DNA of 49,025 nucleotides from Desulfobacteraceae bacterium (GCA_003599575.1 QZKV01000085.1:1-49025), one strand, 5' to 3'. Numbered from the stretch's first letter, positions 22,412 to 32,596 are shown. Notes: generated by a model from the letters alone, not told the origin. A program made the numbers and translations.

Positions 22412-24430
22412 ATGCCGAACCTGCATGTCGAAAAAAGACTGCGTCATGACAGTGCCGAACTGAACAAACTCAATGAGCTGTTAGAAGAAAAGCTGCAGGA
22501 AAAAGAGTTGACTATCAGTGCCCTGCAAAATTCGGAGAAGCAATACCGAAGGCTCTTTGAATCAGCCAAGGACGGTATTCTGATTCTGGATGCGGATACG
22601 GGCAAAGTAGTTGATGTCAATCCTTTCCTGTTGGCGCTGCTCGGCTATTCTTACGATGCGGTATTCGGTAGACACCTTTGGCAACTGGGTGCATTCAAAG
22701 ACATAGCCGCATCCAAGGATGCTTTCATCGTCCTGCAAGACAACCAGTATATTCGTTATGAGGATCTGCCGCTGCTCACCCTCGATGGACGACGCATCGC
22801 AGTTGAATTTGTCAGCAATGTTTACCTCGTGGACGGGAAAAAAGTGATCCAGTGCAATATCCGCGACATCAGTGCGCGAAAGCTGGCTGAAAAAGTGCTG
22901 GGAGAGAGCGAGGCCAAGAGGCGCAGCATTCTGGACAACATCAGCATCGGTGTGGCCCTCATCAGTCCCCAGATGCAGGTTCTCGAACTGAACCAGCAGC
23001 TGCGTGAGTGGTTTCCGGCTATCGATATAGCGCAAGGCCCCATCTGTTACCGCGCATTCAATGATCCACCGCTGGAGGCGGCGTGCGTCAACTGCCCTAC
23101 CGTCAAAACGCTGCAGGACGGGGCTGTTCATGAAATGGCCTTTCAAAACCCGCGCGCGGGCGCGACACGCAACTACCGCATCGTATCATCCCCGGTGCGC
23201 AATGCTGCAGGCGAGATTGCAGCTGCGATCGAGTTGATCGAGGATATCACCGAGCGGCTATCCCTGGAGTCCCAGTTCCGGCAGGCTCAGAAACTCGAGT
23301 CGGTCGGACGGCTGGCGGGTGGGGTGGCCCACGATTACAACAACATGCTCAGCTTGATTCTCGGTTATGCGGAATTGGCCCTGGGCAAAGTGAACCCGTC
23401 TGAGCCCGTGCATGACGATCTCCGGGAAATTCTCAATGCCGCAAAACGTTCCGCGGAAGTCACCCGTCAATTGCTGGCCTTTGCCCGGAAACAAACCATC
23501 GCGCCCAAGCTGATCGATTTGAATGACACGGTCGAAGGTATTCTCAGGATGCTGCGCCGGCTCATCGGGGAGGATATCGAGTTGACCTGGCTGCCCGGAG
23601 CAAACCTGGGGCCGATCATGATGGATCCCTCCCAACTCGACCAGATCATGGCCAATCTGTGTGTAAACGCCCGCGACGCCATCGCGGACGTCGGCAAGAT
23701 AACCATCCAAACAGGGCGGGTGACTTTTGACCAATCCTTTTGCGACGATCACGAGGGCTTTGTCCCTGGCGACTTCATCGAGTTGACCGTCAGTGACAGT
23801 GGCTGCGGCATGGACCGGAAGACCCAGGAGAATATCTTCGAGCCTTTTTTCACCACCAAGCGCGCGGGCCGCGGCACCGGCCTGGGGCTGTCCACGGTAT
23901 ACGGCATCATCAAACAGAACAACGGATTGATCAAAGCCTGGAGTGAACCGGGCAAAGGCACAACATTCAGAATCTACCTGCAAAGCCGAGCGGGGGAAGC
24001 AGCCGACCGGTGGGAAGAGATTGCGACCAAAACCCCCAAAGCCCATGGCGAGACCATTCTGATCGCGGAGGACGAAGTAGAGATCTTGAAGTTGATCAAA
24101 ATCATGCTCGAAACCATGGGCTACACCGTCCTGACAGCCAACACGGCAGCAGATGCCATGCGGCTGGCACAGACCCATGCCGGCAAAATCCGCCTGTTGA
24201 TCACCGACGTTGTCATGCCCGAAATGAACGGACGTGAGTTGGCGGAAAGACTGAGATCGTTTGAACCGAATCTGAATTGCCTGTTCATGTCCGGCTACAC
24301 ATCCGACGTGATCGCCCACTTGGGCGTCCTGAACAAGGGCGTGAGCTTTATCCAAAAGCCTTTCTCGATGAAACACCTTGCCGCCAAGGTGCACGAAGCG
24401 CTGGGACAGCCCTATCACCCACTGGAGTAA
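22412..24430 (+). CDS. Hybrid sensor histidine kinase (PAS-PAS-HisKA-HATPase-REC)
   Basis: 672 residues from ATG 22412 (AGGTGG 5 bases upstream). N-terminal coiled coil, then PAS 1 (RLFESAKDGILILDADTGKVVDVN), a second PAS-like domain (ILDNISIGVALISPQMQVLELN) with cysteines in CYRAF and CVNCPT, HisKA with GGVAHDYNNMLSLI (His about 307), HATPase with N box CVNARDAI and G boxes DSGCGMD and GRGTGLGLSTVYGI, and a C-terminal receiver with the phospho-Asp in LLITDVVMPEMNG. No membrane segment, so it senses a cytoplasmic signal. The cysteines in PAS 2 could bind a cofactor. Confidence 0.9.
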   Translation: MPNLHVEKRLRHDSAELNKLNELLEEKLQEKELTISALQNSEKQYRRLFESAKDGILILDADTGKVVDVNPFLLALLGYSYDAVFGRHLWQLGAFKDIAASKDAFIVLQDNQYIRYEDLPLLTLDGRRIAVEFVSNVYLVDGKKVIQCNIRDISARKLAEKVLGESEAKRRSILDNISIGVALISPQMQVLELNQQLREWFPAIDIAQGPICYRAFNDPPLEAACVNCPTVKTLQDGAVHEMAFQNPRAGATRNYRIVSSPVRNAAGEIAAAIELIEDITERLSLESQFRQAQKLESVGRLAGGVAHDYNNMLSLILGYAELALGKVNPSEPVHDDLREILNAAKRSAEVTRQLLAFARKQTIAPKLIDLNDTVEGILRMLRRLIGEDIELTWLPGANLGPIMMDPSQLDQIMANLCVNARDAIADVGKITIQTGRVTFDQSFCDDHEGFVPGDFIELTVSDSGCGMDRKTQENIFEPFFTTKRAGRGTGLGLSTVYGIIKQNNGLIKAWSEPGKGTTFRIYLQSRAGEAADRWEEIATKTPKAHGETILIAEDEVEILKLIKIMLETMGYTVLTANTAADAMRLAQTHAGKIRLLITDVVMPEMNGRELAERLRSFEPNLNCLFMSGYTSDVIAHLGVLNKGVSFIQKPFSMKHLAAKVHEALGQPYHPLE

Positions 24431-24435
24431 ACGCC

Positions 24436-25650
24436 ATGCCCGACACCCCCAAGCAAGCGATGAAAGCGCGCTCGATTTCTTCTTATGTACTCCTGGCAGC
24501 GGCGCTGTTCGCTTTCATCCAGACATTTTCGCTGCTCGCTCCCATTCTTTTGTCGTTTTTGCTCATTGTACTCATTTCGCTCGCCATCAATCCCGTGGTC
24601 GCCTCCATGCGGGCTTTCACGGGTGGAAGAAGAGGCGCGACAGCCCTGATCGCGACGGCATCGGTCGCGGTCATGATCTTGACGGGCTGGGCTTTCATCG
24701 GGCCGATGAAGACTTCGTTTACAAACATCTCGAAAGAGTTGCCCGGTTACTGGGAACGTCTCCAGAAGCCCCTGATCAAAATGGAGCAGCAGGCAGTGCT
24801 TTCTGAAGAAAAATTCCAGATTGAAGTCACCAATGAAATTGAACAAGCCGGTAGGGCATCGGATAAGCACGAATCCGGCCAACGAGGCGCAAGGCCGGCT
24901 TTGTCCAAAGCCCAGCAAGTGTCGGGATCTATTCGTTCCAGGATAAGCGAGATGTTACATGGGGTGGTCGGCAGCTTCACGGCGCTGGCATTCAACGGGG
25001 CACAGATGCTGGTCGTTTTGGTGACGGTCTTTATCGGCGTGTCTTTTACGCTAATGAATCCCCGCCCGATCCTTGGAGCCATGTTTTCCTTGGTGCCCGA
25101 GCGCCACCACGATCGCACCCTTATCATCATGCAACGCATTGGCAAGTTCGTACCCGGCTGGGCTGGCGCGACCCTGGCGGGGATGGTGACGGTTGGCTTG
25201 CTTGTGCTTCTGATCATGTGGCCGATCTTCGGATTCAAAGACGCGCTGATTCTCGGACTGATCGCGGGCGTCATGGAAGCCGTTCCCTTTCTGGGCCCGA
25301 TCCTCAGCGCAGTGCCCGCACTGTTGCTCGCCCTCGGCATAGGAGGAATGACCCCATTGTGGGTCTTGCTCGCCTTCATCGCGGTACAGGCTCTGGAGAA
25401 CAACGTGATTCTGCCTTTCGTCATGGCGCGCGGCATGAAATTGCATCCGATTGCGGTGATGTTTTCGATGCTCTTATGTGTCGCGGCCTTTGGTGCGCTG
25501 GGTGTTTTGGTTGCAGCTCCTCTGGTTGCCATTGGTGATATCCTCCACGACGAGCTTTATCGAAAGCGCTTTCTTCCCACGGTAACGGACGCGGACCTGG
25601 ACGCTCTGGCACGACAGGCTCTCCACGAAAAACAGTATGGTGGTAGGTGA
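24436..25650 (+). CDS. AI-2E family (PerM/TqsA-like) membrane protein
   Basis: 404 residues from ATG 24436, 5 bases after the kinase stop. Several membrane segments: an N-terminal pair (VLLAAALFAFIQTFSLLAPILLSFLLIVLISLAINPVV is split by a short turn), a soluble stretch rich in Lys/Glu (about 100-190), then GWAGATLAGMVTVGLLVLLIMWP, LILGLIAGVMEAVPFLGPILSAVPALLLAL and EAVPFLGP, the usual family signature. Functions in the family range from export of signals to ion exchange; none can be assigned here. Last gene of block B. Confidence 0.85.
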   Translation: MPDTPKQAMKARSISSYVLLAAALFAFIQTFSLLAPILLSFLLIVLISLAINPVVASMRAFTGGRRGATALIATASVAVMILTGWAFIGPMKTSFTNISKELPGYWERLQKPLIKMEQQAVLSEEKFQIEVTNEIEQAGRASDKHESGQRGARPALSKAQQVSGSIRSRISEMLHGVVGSFTALAFNGAQMLVVLVTVFIGVSFTLMNPRPILGAMFSLVPERHHDRTLIIMQRIGKFVPGWAGATLAGMVTVGLLVLLIMWPIFGFKDALILGLIAGVMEAVPFLGPILSAVPALLLALGIGGMTPLWVLLAFIAVQALENNVILPFVMARGMKLHPIAVMFSMLLCVAAFGALGVLVAAPLVAIGDILHDELYRKRFLPTVTDADLDALARQALHEKQYGGR

Positions 25651-25718
25651 TCCTGGAAAAAACGCGAGAACCCTGCCGGTTATTCAGCTCGCCCAAGTGC
25701 GGATTTTTAAAGAAAAAT

Positions 25719-25790
25719 GGTGCATGGAATTACAGCCTGTGGCCTTCGTACGCGTACTCAGAGAAGCGGTACTCGTGCGCGTACGCGTAA
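25719..25790 (-). repeat. GAGTACCGCTT intergenic repeat, copy 1 (inverted)
   Basis: Read on the minus strand it matches the copies at 32660-32760 and 34411-34481: core CGAGTACCGCTTCTCTGAGT flanked by ACGCGTA-type palindromes, ending near GTGCATGGAA on this strand. Internal palindromes GTACTC/GAGTAC would fold into a hairpin in RNA. Confidence 0.6.
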
Positions 25791-25796
25791 TCAATA

Positions 25797-25827
25797 GGTC
25801 ATATGTGACCATCGGCGACATATGACC
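25797..25827. promoter_or_regulatory. Tandem-dyad upstream element, copy 3
   Basis: GGTCATATGTGACC, ATC, GGCGACATATGACC. The first dyad is nearly a perfect palindrome. The promoter GG lies 130 bases from the first base. Confidence 0.8.
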
Positions 25828-25925
25828 GTGGCGCAACCACCTGTTTTGATTTCGTGTATGGTGCCGTTCCGCATATTTTCACATTCAATCGGGATGATAG
25901 CAACTACAGCAATGCCCGCCAAATC

Positions 25926-25941
25926 CGGCATGAAAGTTGAT
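25926..25941 (+). promoter_or_regulatory. Sigma-54-like promoter, copy 3
   Basis: CGGCAT-GAAAG-TTGAT, predicted to drive groEL and the CheB-CheR/kinase block. It resembles copy 1 most closely. Confidence 0.6.
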
Positions 25942-26056
25942 ATGTAAAGATATACAGAATCGTTTCTTTCGCTTTTGTCGATCACGGAAAATGGGTTTGC
26001 AACACTTGCTTCTCCTCATTTTCCTTCCAACACAGCAATGAAAGAGGGCTTACGCA

Positions 26057-27640
26057 ATGGCAGCAAAAGAGATAAAATACGGCGCACCGGCAAGAGAGAA
26101 GATGATGAACGGCGTGGACGCCATGACCGACGCGGTGAAGGTGACCCTTGGGCCGAAAGGCCGCAATGTCCTCATCAATAAAGCCTGGGGCTCGCCCAAA
26201 ATCACCAAAGACGGCGTAACCGTGGCCAAGGAAATAGAACTGGAAGACAGGTTCGCCAACATTGGCGCACAGATGGTCCGCCAGGCCGCTTCGGAGACTT
26301 CCGATAACGCCGGAGACGGCACTACCACAGCTACCGTTCTGGCCCGCGCCATCTATAGCGAGGGTGCCAAGCTCGTGGCGGCCGGGCTGAACCCCATGTC
26401 CATAAAACGGGGCATCGACAAGGCCGTAGTGCTGGTGGTGGAAGAGCTGAAGAAGATCTCCAAACCGACCAGGGATAAAAAAGACATCGCCCAGGTCGGC
26501 ACCATATCGGCCAACAACGACGGTGCCATTGGCGACCTGATCGCCGAGGCCATGGAAAAGGTGGGCAAACAGGGTGTGATTACGGTAGAGGAAGCCAAGG
26601 TCATGGAGACGACGCTGAAGGTGGTCGAAGGGATGCAATTCGAACGCGGCTACCTGAGCCCCTACTTCGTCACCGACCCGGTGAAAATGACGGTCCACCT
26701 GGAAGATCCCTATATTCTTCTGCATGAAAAAAGAATCAGCAGCATGCGCGATCTGCTGCCCCTTTTGGAGCAGGTGGCCAAAGCCGGCAAGCCGATCCTG
26801 ATCATGGCCGAGGAGGTGGATGGAGAAGCGCTGGCCACTCTGGTGGTGAATAAACTAAAGGGCACTCTGGTTTGCGCGGCCGTCAAGACCCCTGGTTTTG
26901 GCGACCATCGCAGGGCCACGCTGGAAGATCTGGCCATCCTGACCGGGGGCCGGGCGATCAGCGAGGATCTGGGCCTCGACCTGCAAACGGTACTCCTGCA
27001 GGACCTGGGAACCGCCAAACGGATAACCATGGACAAGGACACTACGACGATCATCGGCGGGGGTTGCGATCGCAAGGCCCTGGAGGCGCGCATCAAACAA
27101 TTAAAAATTCAAATTGAAGAGACCGGCGGCAATTATGACAAGGAGAAGCTTCAGGGGCGCCTGGCCAAATTGGTCGGGGGCGTGGCCGTTATCCATGTGG
27201 GGGCCGCGACCGAGACTGAAATGCAGGAGAAGAAGGACCGCATCGAGGATGCCCTCAATGCCACGCGCGCAGCCGTGGAGGAAGGCATTGTCCCCGGCGG
27301 CGGCGTCGCCTACCTGCGTGCCTTGAAGGTGCTGGAAACGACGCAACTCCCCGGCGAAGAACAGTTCGGGGTCAACCTCATCAAGCGCGCTCTTGAAGCG
27401 CCGGCACGGCAGATAGCCGCCAATGCCGGTTTTGAGGCCTCCGTGGTGCTGCAGCACATTTTGGAAGGTAAAGGCAGTTTTGGGTTCAATGCCGAAACGG
27501 GAACGTATGAAGATCTTATCGCGGCCGGAGTTGTTGACCCGACCAAGGTAACCCGCTGTGCGCTTCAAAATGCCGCCTCCGTGGCCGGCCTGCTCATGAC
27601 CACGGAGGCGATGATCGCGGATAAAGCGCCAAAAGGATAA
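26057..27640 (+). CDS. groL: Chaperonin GroEL (60 kDa)
   Basis: 527 residues; all domains present. Apical and intermediate signatures are intact: [86 protein letters not shown]. The C-terminus ends IADKAPKG without the GGM repeat tail of housekeeping GroEL, and no groES precedes or follows. It is therefore likely an additional GroEL that borrows GroES from elsewhere, or has a special client set. It is the first gene behind the third sigma-54-like promoter. It folds proteins in an ATP-driven double ring. Confidence 0.96.
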   Translation: MAAKEIKYGAPAREKMMNGVDAMTDAVKVTLGPKGRNVLINKAWGSPKITKDGVTVAKEIELEDRFANIGAQMVRQAASETSDNAGDGTTTATVLARAIYSEGAKLVAAGLNPMSIKRGIDKAVVLVVEELKKISKPTRDKKDIAQVGTISANNDGAIGDLIAEAMEKVGKQGVITVEEAKVMETTLKVVEGMQFERGYLSPYFVTDPVKMTVHLEDPYILLHEKRISSMRDLLPLLEQVAKAGKPILIMAEEVDGEALATLVVNKLKGTLVCAAVKTPGFGDHRRATLEDLAILTGGRAISEDLGLDLQTVLLQDLGTAKRITMDKDTTTIIGGGCDRKALEARIKQLKIQIEETGGNYDKEKLQGRLAKLVGGVAVIHVGAATETEMQEKKDRIEDALNATRAAVEEGIVPGGGVAYLRALKVLETTQLPGEEQFGVNLIKRALEAPARQIAANAGFEASVVLQHILEGKGSFGFNAETGTYEDLIAAGVVDPTKVTRCALQNAASVAGLLMTTEAMIADKAPKG

Positions 27641-27964
27641 CTCCTCGGTGCTGGAAACCGCGCCCGCCCGCAAGTGGCCCGTTACAGTGTTAATCCGGGT
27701 TTAAATATTGGATTTATATATATATGCATTATCAAAATGGTAATTGATTCAGGTTTTAAATTTTGATAAATTTCAAAAATCCGGAATCATCCGGCAAGGC
27801 CGGCACATTGTGGCGCTTTGGCACGATCCAGTAATCGGACGTCTGTCTCCATGCTCTGGCCGTCTCCCTCTTCAACACTGGATTGCGGCAATTCCCCGCT
27901 TGGCTCCGGCAGTAGGATCAAACAAAACGGCATGCGGATGCAACGCAGCTGCCAAAGGTGAGTA
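27641..27964. other. Intergenic region between groEL and cheB-cheR
   Basis: 324 bases. The middle is AT-rich (TTTATATATATATGCATTATC, around 27713-27733), compatible with a promoter, and no terminator is obvious. A 73-codon frame at 27744-27965 has no ribosome site or family features and is not called. Confidence 0.5.
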
Positions 27965-30697
27965 ATGACCGACCCAACCAAAAATGGCGAAACTGAAAAC
28001 GTGGCGCCGACCGGACAGCGGCGCGATGCCGCAGCCGGCCTGCGGCGCGGGCGGTCCAAACAGGAACCGGCTGGGCAGGAGGCGCAAAAAACCGGCCGGC
28101 GAAAAAAAGCCCTGGGGGCGGAAAAGCCACCACAGGGGCATCTATCCGGCGGCGAAGATGCCATGGGCCCGGCCCCGCAACGCCGCAATGCGGATAAGGC
28201 TGAACAAGCCAGGCTTCTTGTCGAGGCACTCAGACCCAACAATTTCCCGATCGTCGGCATCGGGGCATCGGCCGGCGGCCTGGAGGCCCTGGAAGCTTTT
28301 GTCTCTGCAATTGAGGCAAAAAGCGGGATGGCTTTTGTCGTGGTCAGTCATAGCCACCCGGATCACAAAACCCGGCTGCCGGAGATTCTCGAACGCAAAG
28401 CAAAAGTGCCGGTGGTGCTGCTCAAAGACGGCACGCGCCTTGCGCCCGACACAATTTACATACCCCCTTCGGACCTCGATCCGATCATCCTGGACGGCTT
28501 GATCCGCCTGCAAAAACGACAAAACAGGGCCGATCTGCACATGCCGATCGACATTTTTCTGCGGTCCCTGGCGCAAGACCGCGGAGAGGCGGCCGGCTGT
28601 GTCATTTTGTCCGGCACCGGCACCGACGGCACCCAGGGGGTCCGGCAGATCAAGGAAAAAGCCGGTGTAACGGTCGCGCAGAACGAGGCCTCGGCGCGGC
28701 ACTGGGGCATGCCCCGCAGTGCGATCGAAACCGGCCTGGTCGACTATGTGCTGGCCCCGTCGCGCATGCCCGCACAGTTGGTAGCGTATTTCAGGCACCC
28801 GGCCGCCATCCGGGATGAGCCGCAGGAGAATCACCCGCACGCCTCCGAACTGGACATGATCCTGTCGTTTCTGGCCGAGCGCACCCGGCACGATTTTTCC
28901 ATGTACAAAAAAAGCACCCTGATCCGGCGCATCCAGCGGCGCATGAGCGTTACGCGCAGCAGCAGCGTTTCGGAGTACCTCGAGTTTTTGCACGACAACC
29001 CCGCTGAACCCAAGGCCCTTTTTCAGGATCTGCTGATCGGGGTCACCAACTTTTTCCGGGACCCGGAAGTATTTGCCTTTTTGAAAGAAAAAGTGCTCCC
29101 GGATCTGCTTGCCCGCTCGCAGGGCAAGGGCAGCTTCCGGGCATGGATCCCGGGGTGCGCCACCGGAGAAGAGGCCTACTCGGTGGCCATCCTGGTCAAA
29201 GAATGCATGCGCGAGCTCAAGGTCAACCACGAGATACAGATTTTCGCCACGGACATCGATGCCAAGGCCATCGAAAAAGCCCGTCAGGGGGTCTACCTCG
29301 TCAACATTGCGACAGACGTGAGCGCCGAACGTTTGGAACGTTTTTTCGTGCCGGGGAACAATCTGTACCAGATAAAAAAAGAGATCCGCGAGTCGGTGAT
29401 CTTTGCCGAGCAAAACGTTTTGCGCGATCCGCCGTTTATGAACCTGGACCTGCTGGTGTGCCGCAATCTGCTCATCTACCTTAAGCCCGCCGCACAGGCC
29501 AAGGTGATCCCGCTTTTCTACTACAGCTTGAAGCCCGCAGGCGTCCTGTTCCTCGGCACCTCGGAGGGTACCGGCCGTTTTGCGGAGCTTTTCCAGCCCA
29601 TCGACAAAAAGTTCAGCCTGTACCAAAAACAAAGCGGGCGGGACATTCGACCCCGCATTCAGTTTCCATCAGGTGCAAAAAGACCGCTGTCCCCCGTGGA
29701 CCCCAGAATCCAGCGGCCGGACGGTATCCCGGACAATGACGGGATTGCCCAGGCCGTTACGCGCCTGCTCCTGGAAGAACACACGCCCGCCTGTGCGATC
29801 GTTGATCACGGCGGGAACATTCTTTACATCCACGGCCGGACCGGCGCCTACCTGGAACCGGCCCAGGGAAAGGCCAATTTGCGCATAACGGACATGGCCC
29901 GCGAAGGAGTGCGCACGGCCCTTTCCAGCGCCTTGCATCAGGCCTTCCAAAACAATCGGCCGATCCGCAAGAAAGGTCTGCAGGTCAAGACCAACGGCCA
30001 GCATGTCAGGATCGATCTGACGGTAAAACCCATCAGTGCGCCGTCCCTCAAGGATTGCCTCATGGTTTTATTCGAGCAGGTGGGGGCAGCATCACCGCAA
30101 AAGGGCAACGTCGGGGAGCCAAAAACAGATCGGGCGGACGCCCTGCGCAACTCCGTGCTGGAGCAGGATCTGGCCACCGTGCGGGACGATTACCACACCA
30201 CCCTGCGAGAGTTGGAAGCCTCCAACGAAGAGCTCATATCGGTCAACGAGGAGATGCATTCCTCCAATGAAGAGCTTCAGAGCACCAACGAGGAACTGGA
30301 ATCATCCAAAGAAGAGCTCCAGTCGCTCAACGAGGAGCTTTCCACGGTCAACAACGAGCTGTACAGCAAAATCGAGGAGGTTCAGGATGCCTACGATTCG
30401 ATAACCGATGTGCTCAACAGCACCCGCATCGCCATCGTGTTTACGGACACGGAACTGCGCATCAAACGGTTCACCGCCGAGGCCGCCCGGTTGATCAACC
30501 TGATCGATACGGATGCGGGCCGGCCGCTGGATCATATTTCCCACAACCTGCAGTACGAGAACCTTACGCAGAAGGTGCGCCGGGTAATTCAAACCCAATC
30601 CTCCTTCGAAGAGGAAGTGCGCACCCAAGACGGACAATGGTACCGCATGTCCATCATGGTGCACCAACGGGCGGATGCCCTCGAGGGGCGGTGCTGA
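27965..30697 (+). CDS. CheB-CheR fusion with PAS domain, C-terminus probably frameshifted
   Basis: 910 residues. A basic N-terminal tail, then CheB methylesterase with GIGASAGGLEALEAF, SHSHPDH and GTGTDGTQG (catalytic Ser, His, Asp). CheR methyltransferase follows with RIQRRMSV, the SAM-binding GCATGEEAYSVAIL and NLLIYL. Then a long coiled coil of repeated SNEELQS/LNEEL units and a PAS domain. The frame ends abruptly at ALEGRC; one more G in the GGGG near 30686-30689 would continue AVLTFVNIDAQKNAQADLEKS to 30858, the normal end of such PAS domains. No chemoreceptor is nearby, so this is a signalling protein of the non-chemotaxis type. Confidence 0.88.
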   Translation: MTDPTKNGETENVAPTGQRRDAAAGLRRGRSKQEPAGQEAQKTGRRKKALGAEKPPQGHLSGGEDAMGPAPQRRNADKAEQARLLVEALRPNNFPIVGIGASAGGLEALEAFVSAIEAKSGMAFVVVSHSHPDHKTRLPEILERKAKVPVVLLKDGTRLAPDTIYIPPSDLDPIILDGLIRLQKRQNRADLHMPIDIFLRSLAQDRGEAAGCVILSGTGTDGTQGVRQIKEKAGVTVAQNEASARHWGMPRSAIETGLVDYVLAPSRMPAQLVAYFRHPAAIRDEPQENHPHASELDMILSFLAERTRHDFSMYKKSTLIRRIQRRMSVTRSSSVSEYLEFLHDNPAEPKALFQDLLIGVTNFFRDPEVFAFLKEKVLPDLLARSQGKGSFRAWIPGCATGEEAYSVAILVKECMRELKVNHEIQIFATDIDAKAIEKARQGVYLVNIATDVSAERLERFFVPGNNLYQIKKEIRESVIFAEQNVLRDPPFMNLDLLVCRNLLIYLKPAAQAKVIPLFYYSLKPAGVLFLGTSEGTGRFAELFQPIDKKFSLYQKQSGRDIRPRIQFPSGAKRPLSPVDPRIQRPDGIPDNDGIAQAVTRLLLEEHTPACAIVDHGGNILYIHGRTGAYLEPAQGKANLRITDMAREGVRTALSSALHQAFQNNRPIRKKGLQVKTNGQHVRIDLTVKPISAPSLKDCLMVLFEQVGAASPQKGNVGEPKTDRADALRNSVLEQDLATVRDDYHTTLRELEASNEELISVNEEMHSSNEELQSTNEELESSKEELQSLNEELSTVNNELYSKIEEVQDAYDSITDVLNSTRIAIVFTDTELRIKRFTAEAARLINLIDTDAGRPLDHISHNLQYENLTQKVRRVIQTQSSFEEEVRTQDGQWYRMSIMVHQRADALEGRC

Positions 30698-30835
30698 CCT
30701 TTGTCAACATCGATGCCCAAAAAAATGCCCAAGCCGATCTGGAAAAAAGTGTGAAAAGTGGGTCAGCGACGGTAGGCACCGTTCGGGAATCCATTGACGC
30801 TGCGATCCTAAAGGATCAGGACGGAAAGGCCGGTC

Positions 30836-32596
30836 ATGACACTGAAGCTAAAAAATGAGGCGGCATTTGAAGCGCTGCGCAAGCAGGCCGAGCAGGTCAT
30901 AGACCAACGGGGGGCGAAAACAGCGGACGGCGTTGAATTGGAAATGTTGCGCCTGCTCAATGAAATCGAAGTATACCAGGTCGAACTCGAGCTTCAAAAC
31001 CAGGAGCTGAACCGGTCGACCAAAGAGCTGGAGGCTGCGCGCAACGATTACTTTGAGCTGTACGATTCAGCGCCGGTGGCCTTTGTCACCGTGAACAGCC
31101 AAGGCATGATCGAACGGGTGAACAAGGCCGCCGCCCGCCTGCTGGCCCAATCCGGGAACCTGCTCGAAGAATCGCTTTTTGCCCGAGCGGTCCACCCGGC
31201 GGACCAGGGCGCCTTTTTTTCCTACCTGAACGTCACGGACAAAAAACGATCTTCCTGTGAAATGCGTCTGCGGGGGAAAGAAGATCAGCCTTTGTGGGTG
31301 CGTTTCATGGCCAGATCCGTATTCGATGCTCAAAAAGGGTTCAAAGGCTGGCGTTTGGCCATTATCGATGTGACCGAACGCAAACAGCAGGAGCTATCCC
31401 TGCAAAAGGCCCAGGGCGAGCTGGAGCGCCGGGCCGCGCAGCTGGCCCGCCTGTCGCTCGAATTGACCATGGCGGAACAACGCGAACGCCGCCGAATGGC
31501 CGAGATGATGCACGACCATCTGCAGCAGTTGCTGGCAGGGGCCAGGCTCAACCTGGACATTGCGTCCGCGGAAACCGTCGCGGATCAAGCGCCGGCCTTC
31601 AAAAATGCCTATGATCTGATCTTGCAGTCGATGGAGGCTGCGCGCATGCTCTCCACCGAATTGTCGCCGCCGGTCCTTTTCCGGCAAGGTCTTCCCGAGG
31701 CCTTCGGATGGCTGGCCCGCTGGATGAAAAAAACCCACGCGCTGGATGTCGAGATTCAAATCGATGAAGAGGATTACCCGGTTGAGGAAGCGATCAAGGT
31801 GCTGTTGTTTCAGTCTGTCCGGGAACTGCTTTTCAATGTGAAAAAACACGCCCGAACAGATAGCGCGCGGGTGGCAATGACCACCGAGGGTGCTATGATA
31901 AAAGTTGTGGTCAGCGACAACGGGTCGGGATTCGAACCGCAACACCTGGAGCAGTCCGATTGTGAGACGGACAAGGGATTCGGCTTGTTCAGCGTACGCG
32001 AACGGCTGGTGCTGTTGAAGGGGACGTTTGAAATCGAAAGTTCGCCGGACAGCGGCACGACCGTGACATTGACCGCCCCGATGCACACCGGCGCATTTAC
32101 CCAACCGCAGCGCAGGGTCGAAACGGTTGAGGACGTTTCGCAGGAAAGATGCGCCATGCGGAGGCCGCGCCGCGAATCCGCAAACAAAATCCAGGTCATG
32201 CTGGTGGAGGATCATCTGGTGATGAGAAACGGGATGCGCGCCATGCTTTCCATGCAAACGGATATCGACGTCGCGGGAGAAGCTTCAAACGGAGCGGAAG
32301 CCGTGGCGCTGGCGCGACAAATCAAGCCCGATATTATTTTGATGGACATCAACATGCCGGTGATGAATGGTGTGGACGCCACGCGCATCATTCATTCGGA
32401 ACTGCCGGACATCCGCATTATCGGATTATCGATGTATGAAGCCGCCGATCAGGCCGGCGCCATGAAGCAAGCCGGTGCGGCGGCCTACCTGAGCAAGAGC
32501 AGCAGCTCCGATATCCTGCTGGCCGCCATCCGGCAGTATGGCAAAGTCGGCCGAAATCCCAAGCCAGTCAAGACTGCGGGAGGTGTTCGCGCGTAA
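30836..32596 (+). CDS. Sensor histidine kinase fused to NarL-type receiver
   Basis: 586 residues. N-terminal helical region, PAS (YFELYDSAPVAFVTVNSQGMIERVN), a HisKA_3 dimerisation domain with ERRRMAEMMHDHLQQLL (His226), HATPase (SVRELLFNVKKHA, VSDNGSGFE, GFGLFSVRERL), then a receiver with Asp504 in IILMDINMPVMNG and LSKSSSSDILLAAI. The receiver is of the NarL/FixJ kind but has no helix-turn-helix, so it is not a direct DNA-binding regulator. The start overlaps the restored CheB-CheR frame by 23 bases, supporting coupling. Confidence 0.9.
   Translation: MTLKLKNEAAFEALRKQAEQVIDQRGAKTADGVELEMLRLLNEIEVYQVELELQNQELNRSTKELEAARNDYFELYDSAPVAFVTVNSQGMIERVNKAAARLLAQSGNLLEESLFARAVHPADQGAFFSYLNVTDKKRSSCEMRLRGKEDQPLWVRFMARSVFDAQKGFKGWRLAIIDVTERKQQELSLQKAQGELERRAAQLARLSLELTMAEQRERRRMAEMMHDHLQQLLAGARLNLDIASAETVADQAPAFKNAYDLILQSMEAARMLSTELSPPVLFRQGLPEAFGWLARWMKKTHALDVEIQIDEEDYPVEEAIKVLLFQSVRELLFNVKKHARTDSARVAMTTEGAMIKVVVSDNGSGFEPQHLEQSDCETDKGFGLFSVRERLVLLKGTFEIESSPDSGTTVTLTAPMHTGAFTQPQRRVETVEDVSQERCAMRRPRRESANKIQVMLVEDHLVMRNGMRAMLSMQTDIDVAGEASNGAEAVALARQIKPDIILMDINMPVMNGVDATRIIHSELPDIRIIGLSMYEAADQAGAMKQAGAAAYLSKSSSSDILLAAIRQYGKVGRNPKPVKTAGGVRA

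Larger units (their letters stand above)
25651..26056. other. Intergenic region: repeat element, UAS copy 3 and sigma-54-like promoter
   Basis: 406 bases without a supported gene. It holds an inverted copy of the GAGTACCGCTT repeat (about 25719-25790), the third tandem-dyad element (25797-25827) and promoter (25926-25941). The groEL start follows 115 bases after the promoter. Confidence 0.65.

Noticed and set aside
27744..27965. 73-codon frame before the CheB-CheR gene
   Set aside because: No ribosome site, no recognisable domain, and composition like the non-coding surroundings.
28142..29632. Long minus-strand frame of 496 codons
   Set aside because: It is antisense to CheB-CheR, whose motifs are unmistakable; the long frame is a side effect of GC-rich codon use.
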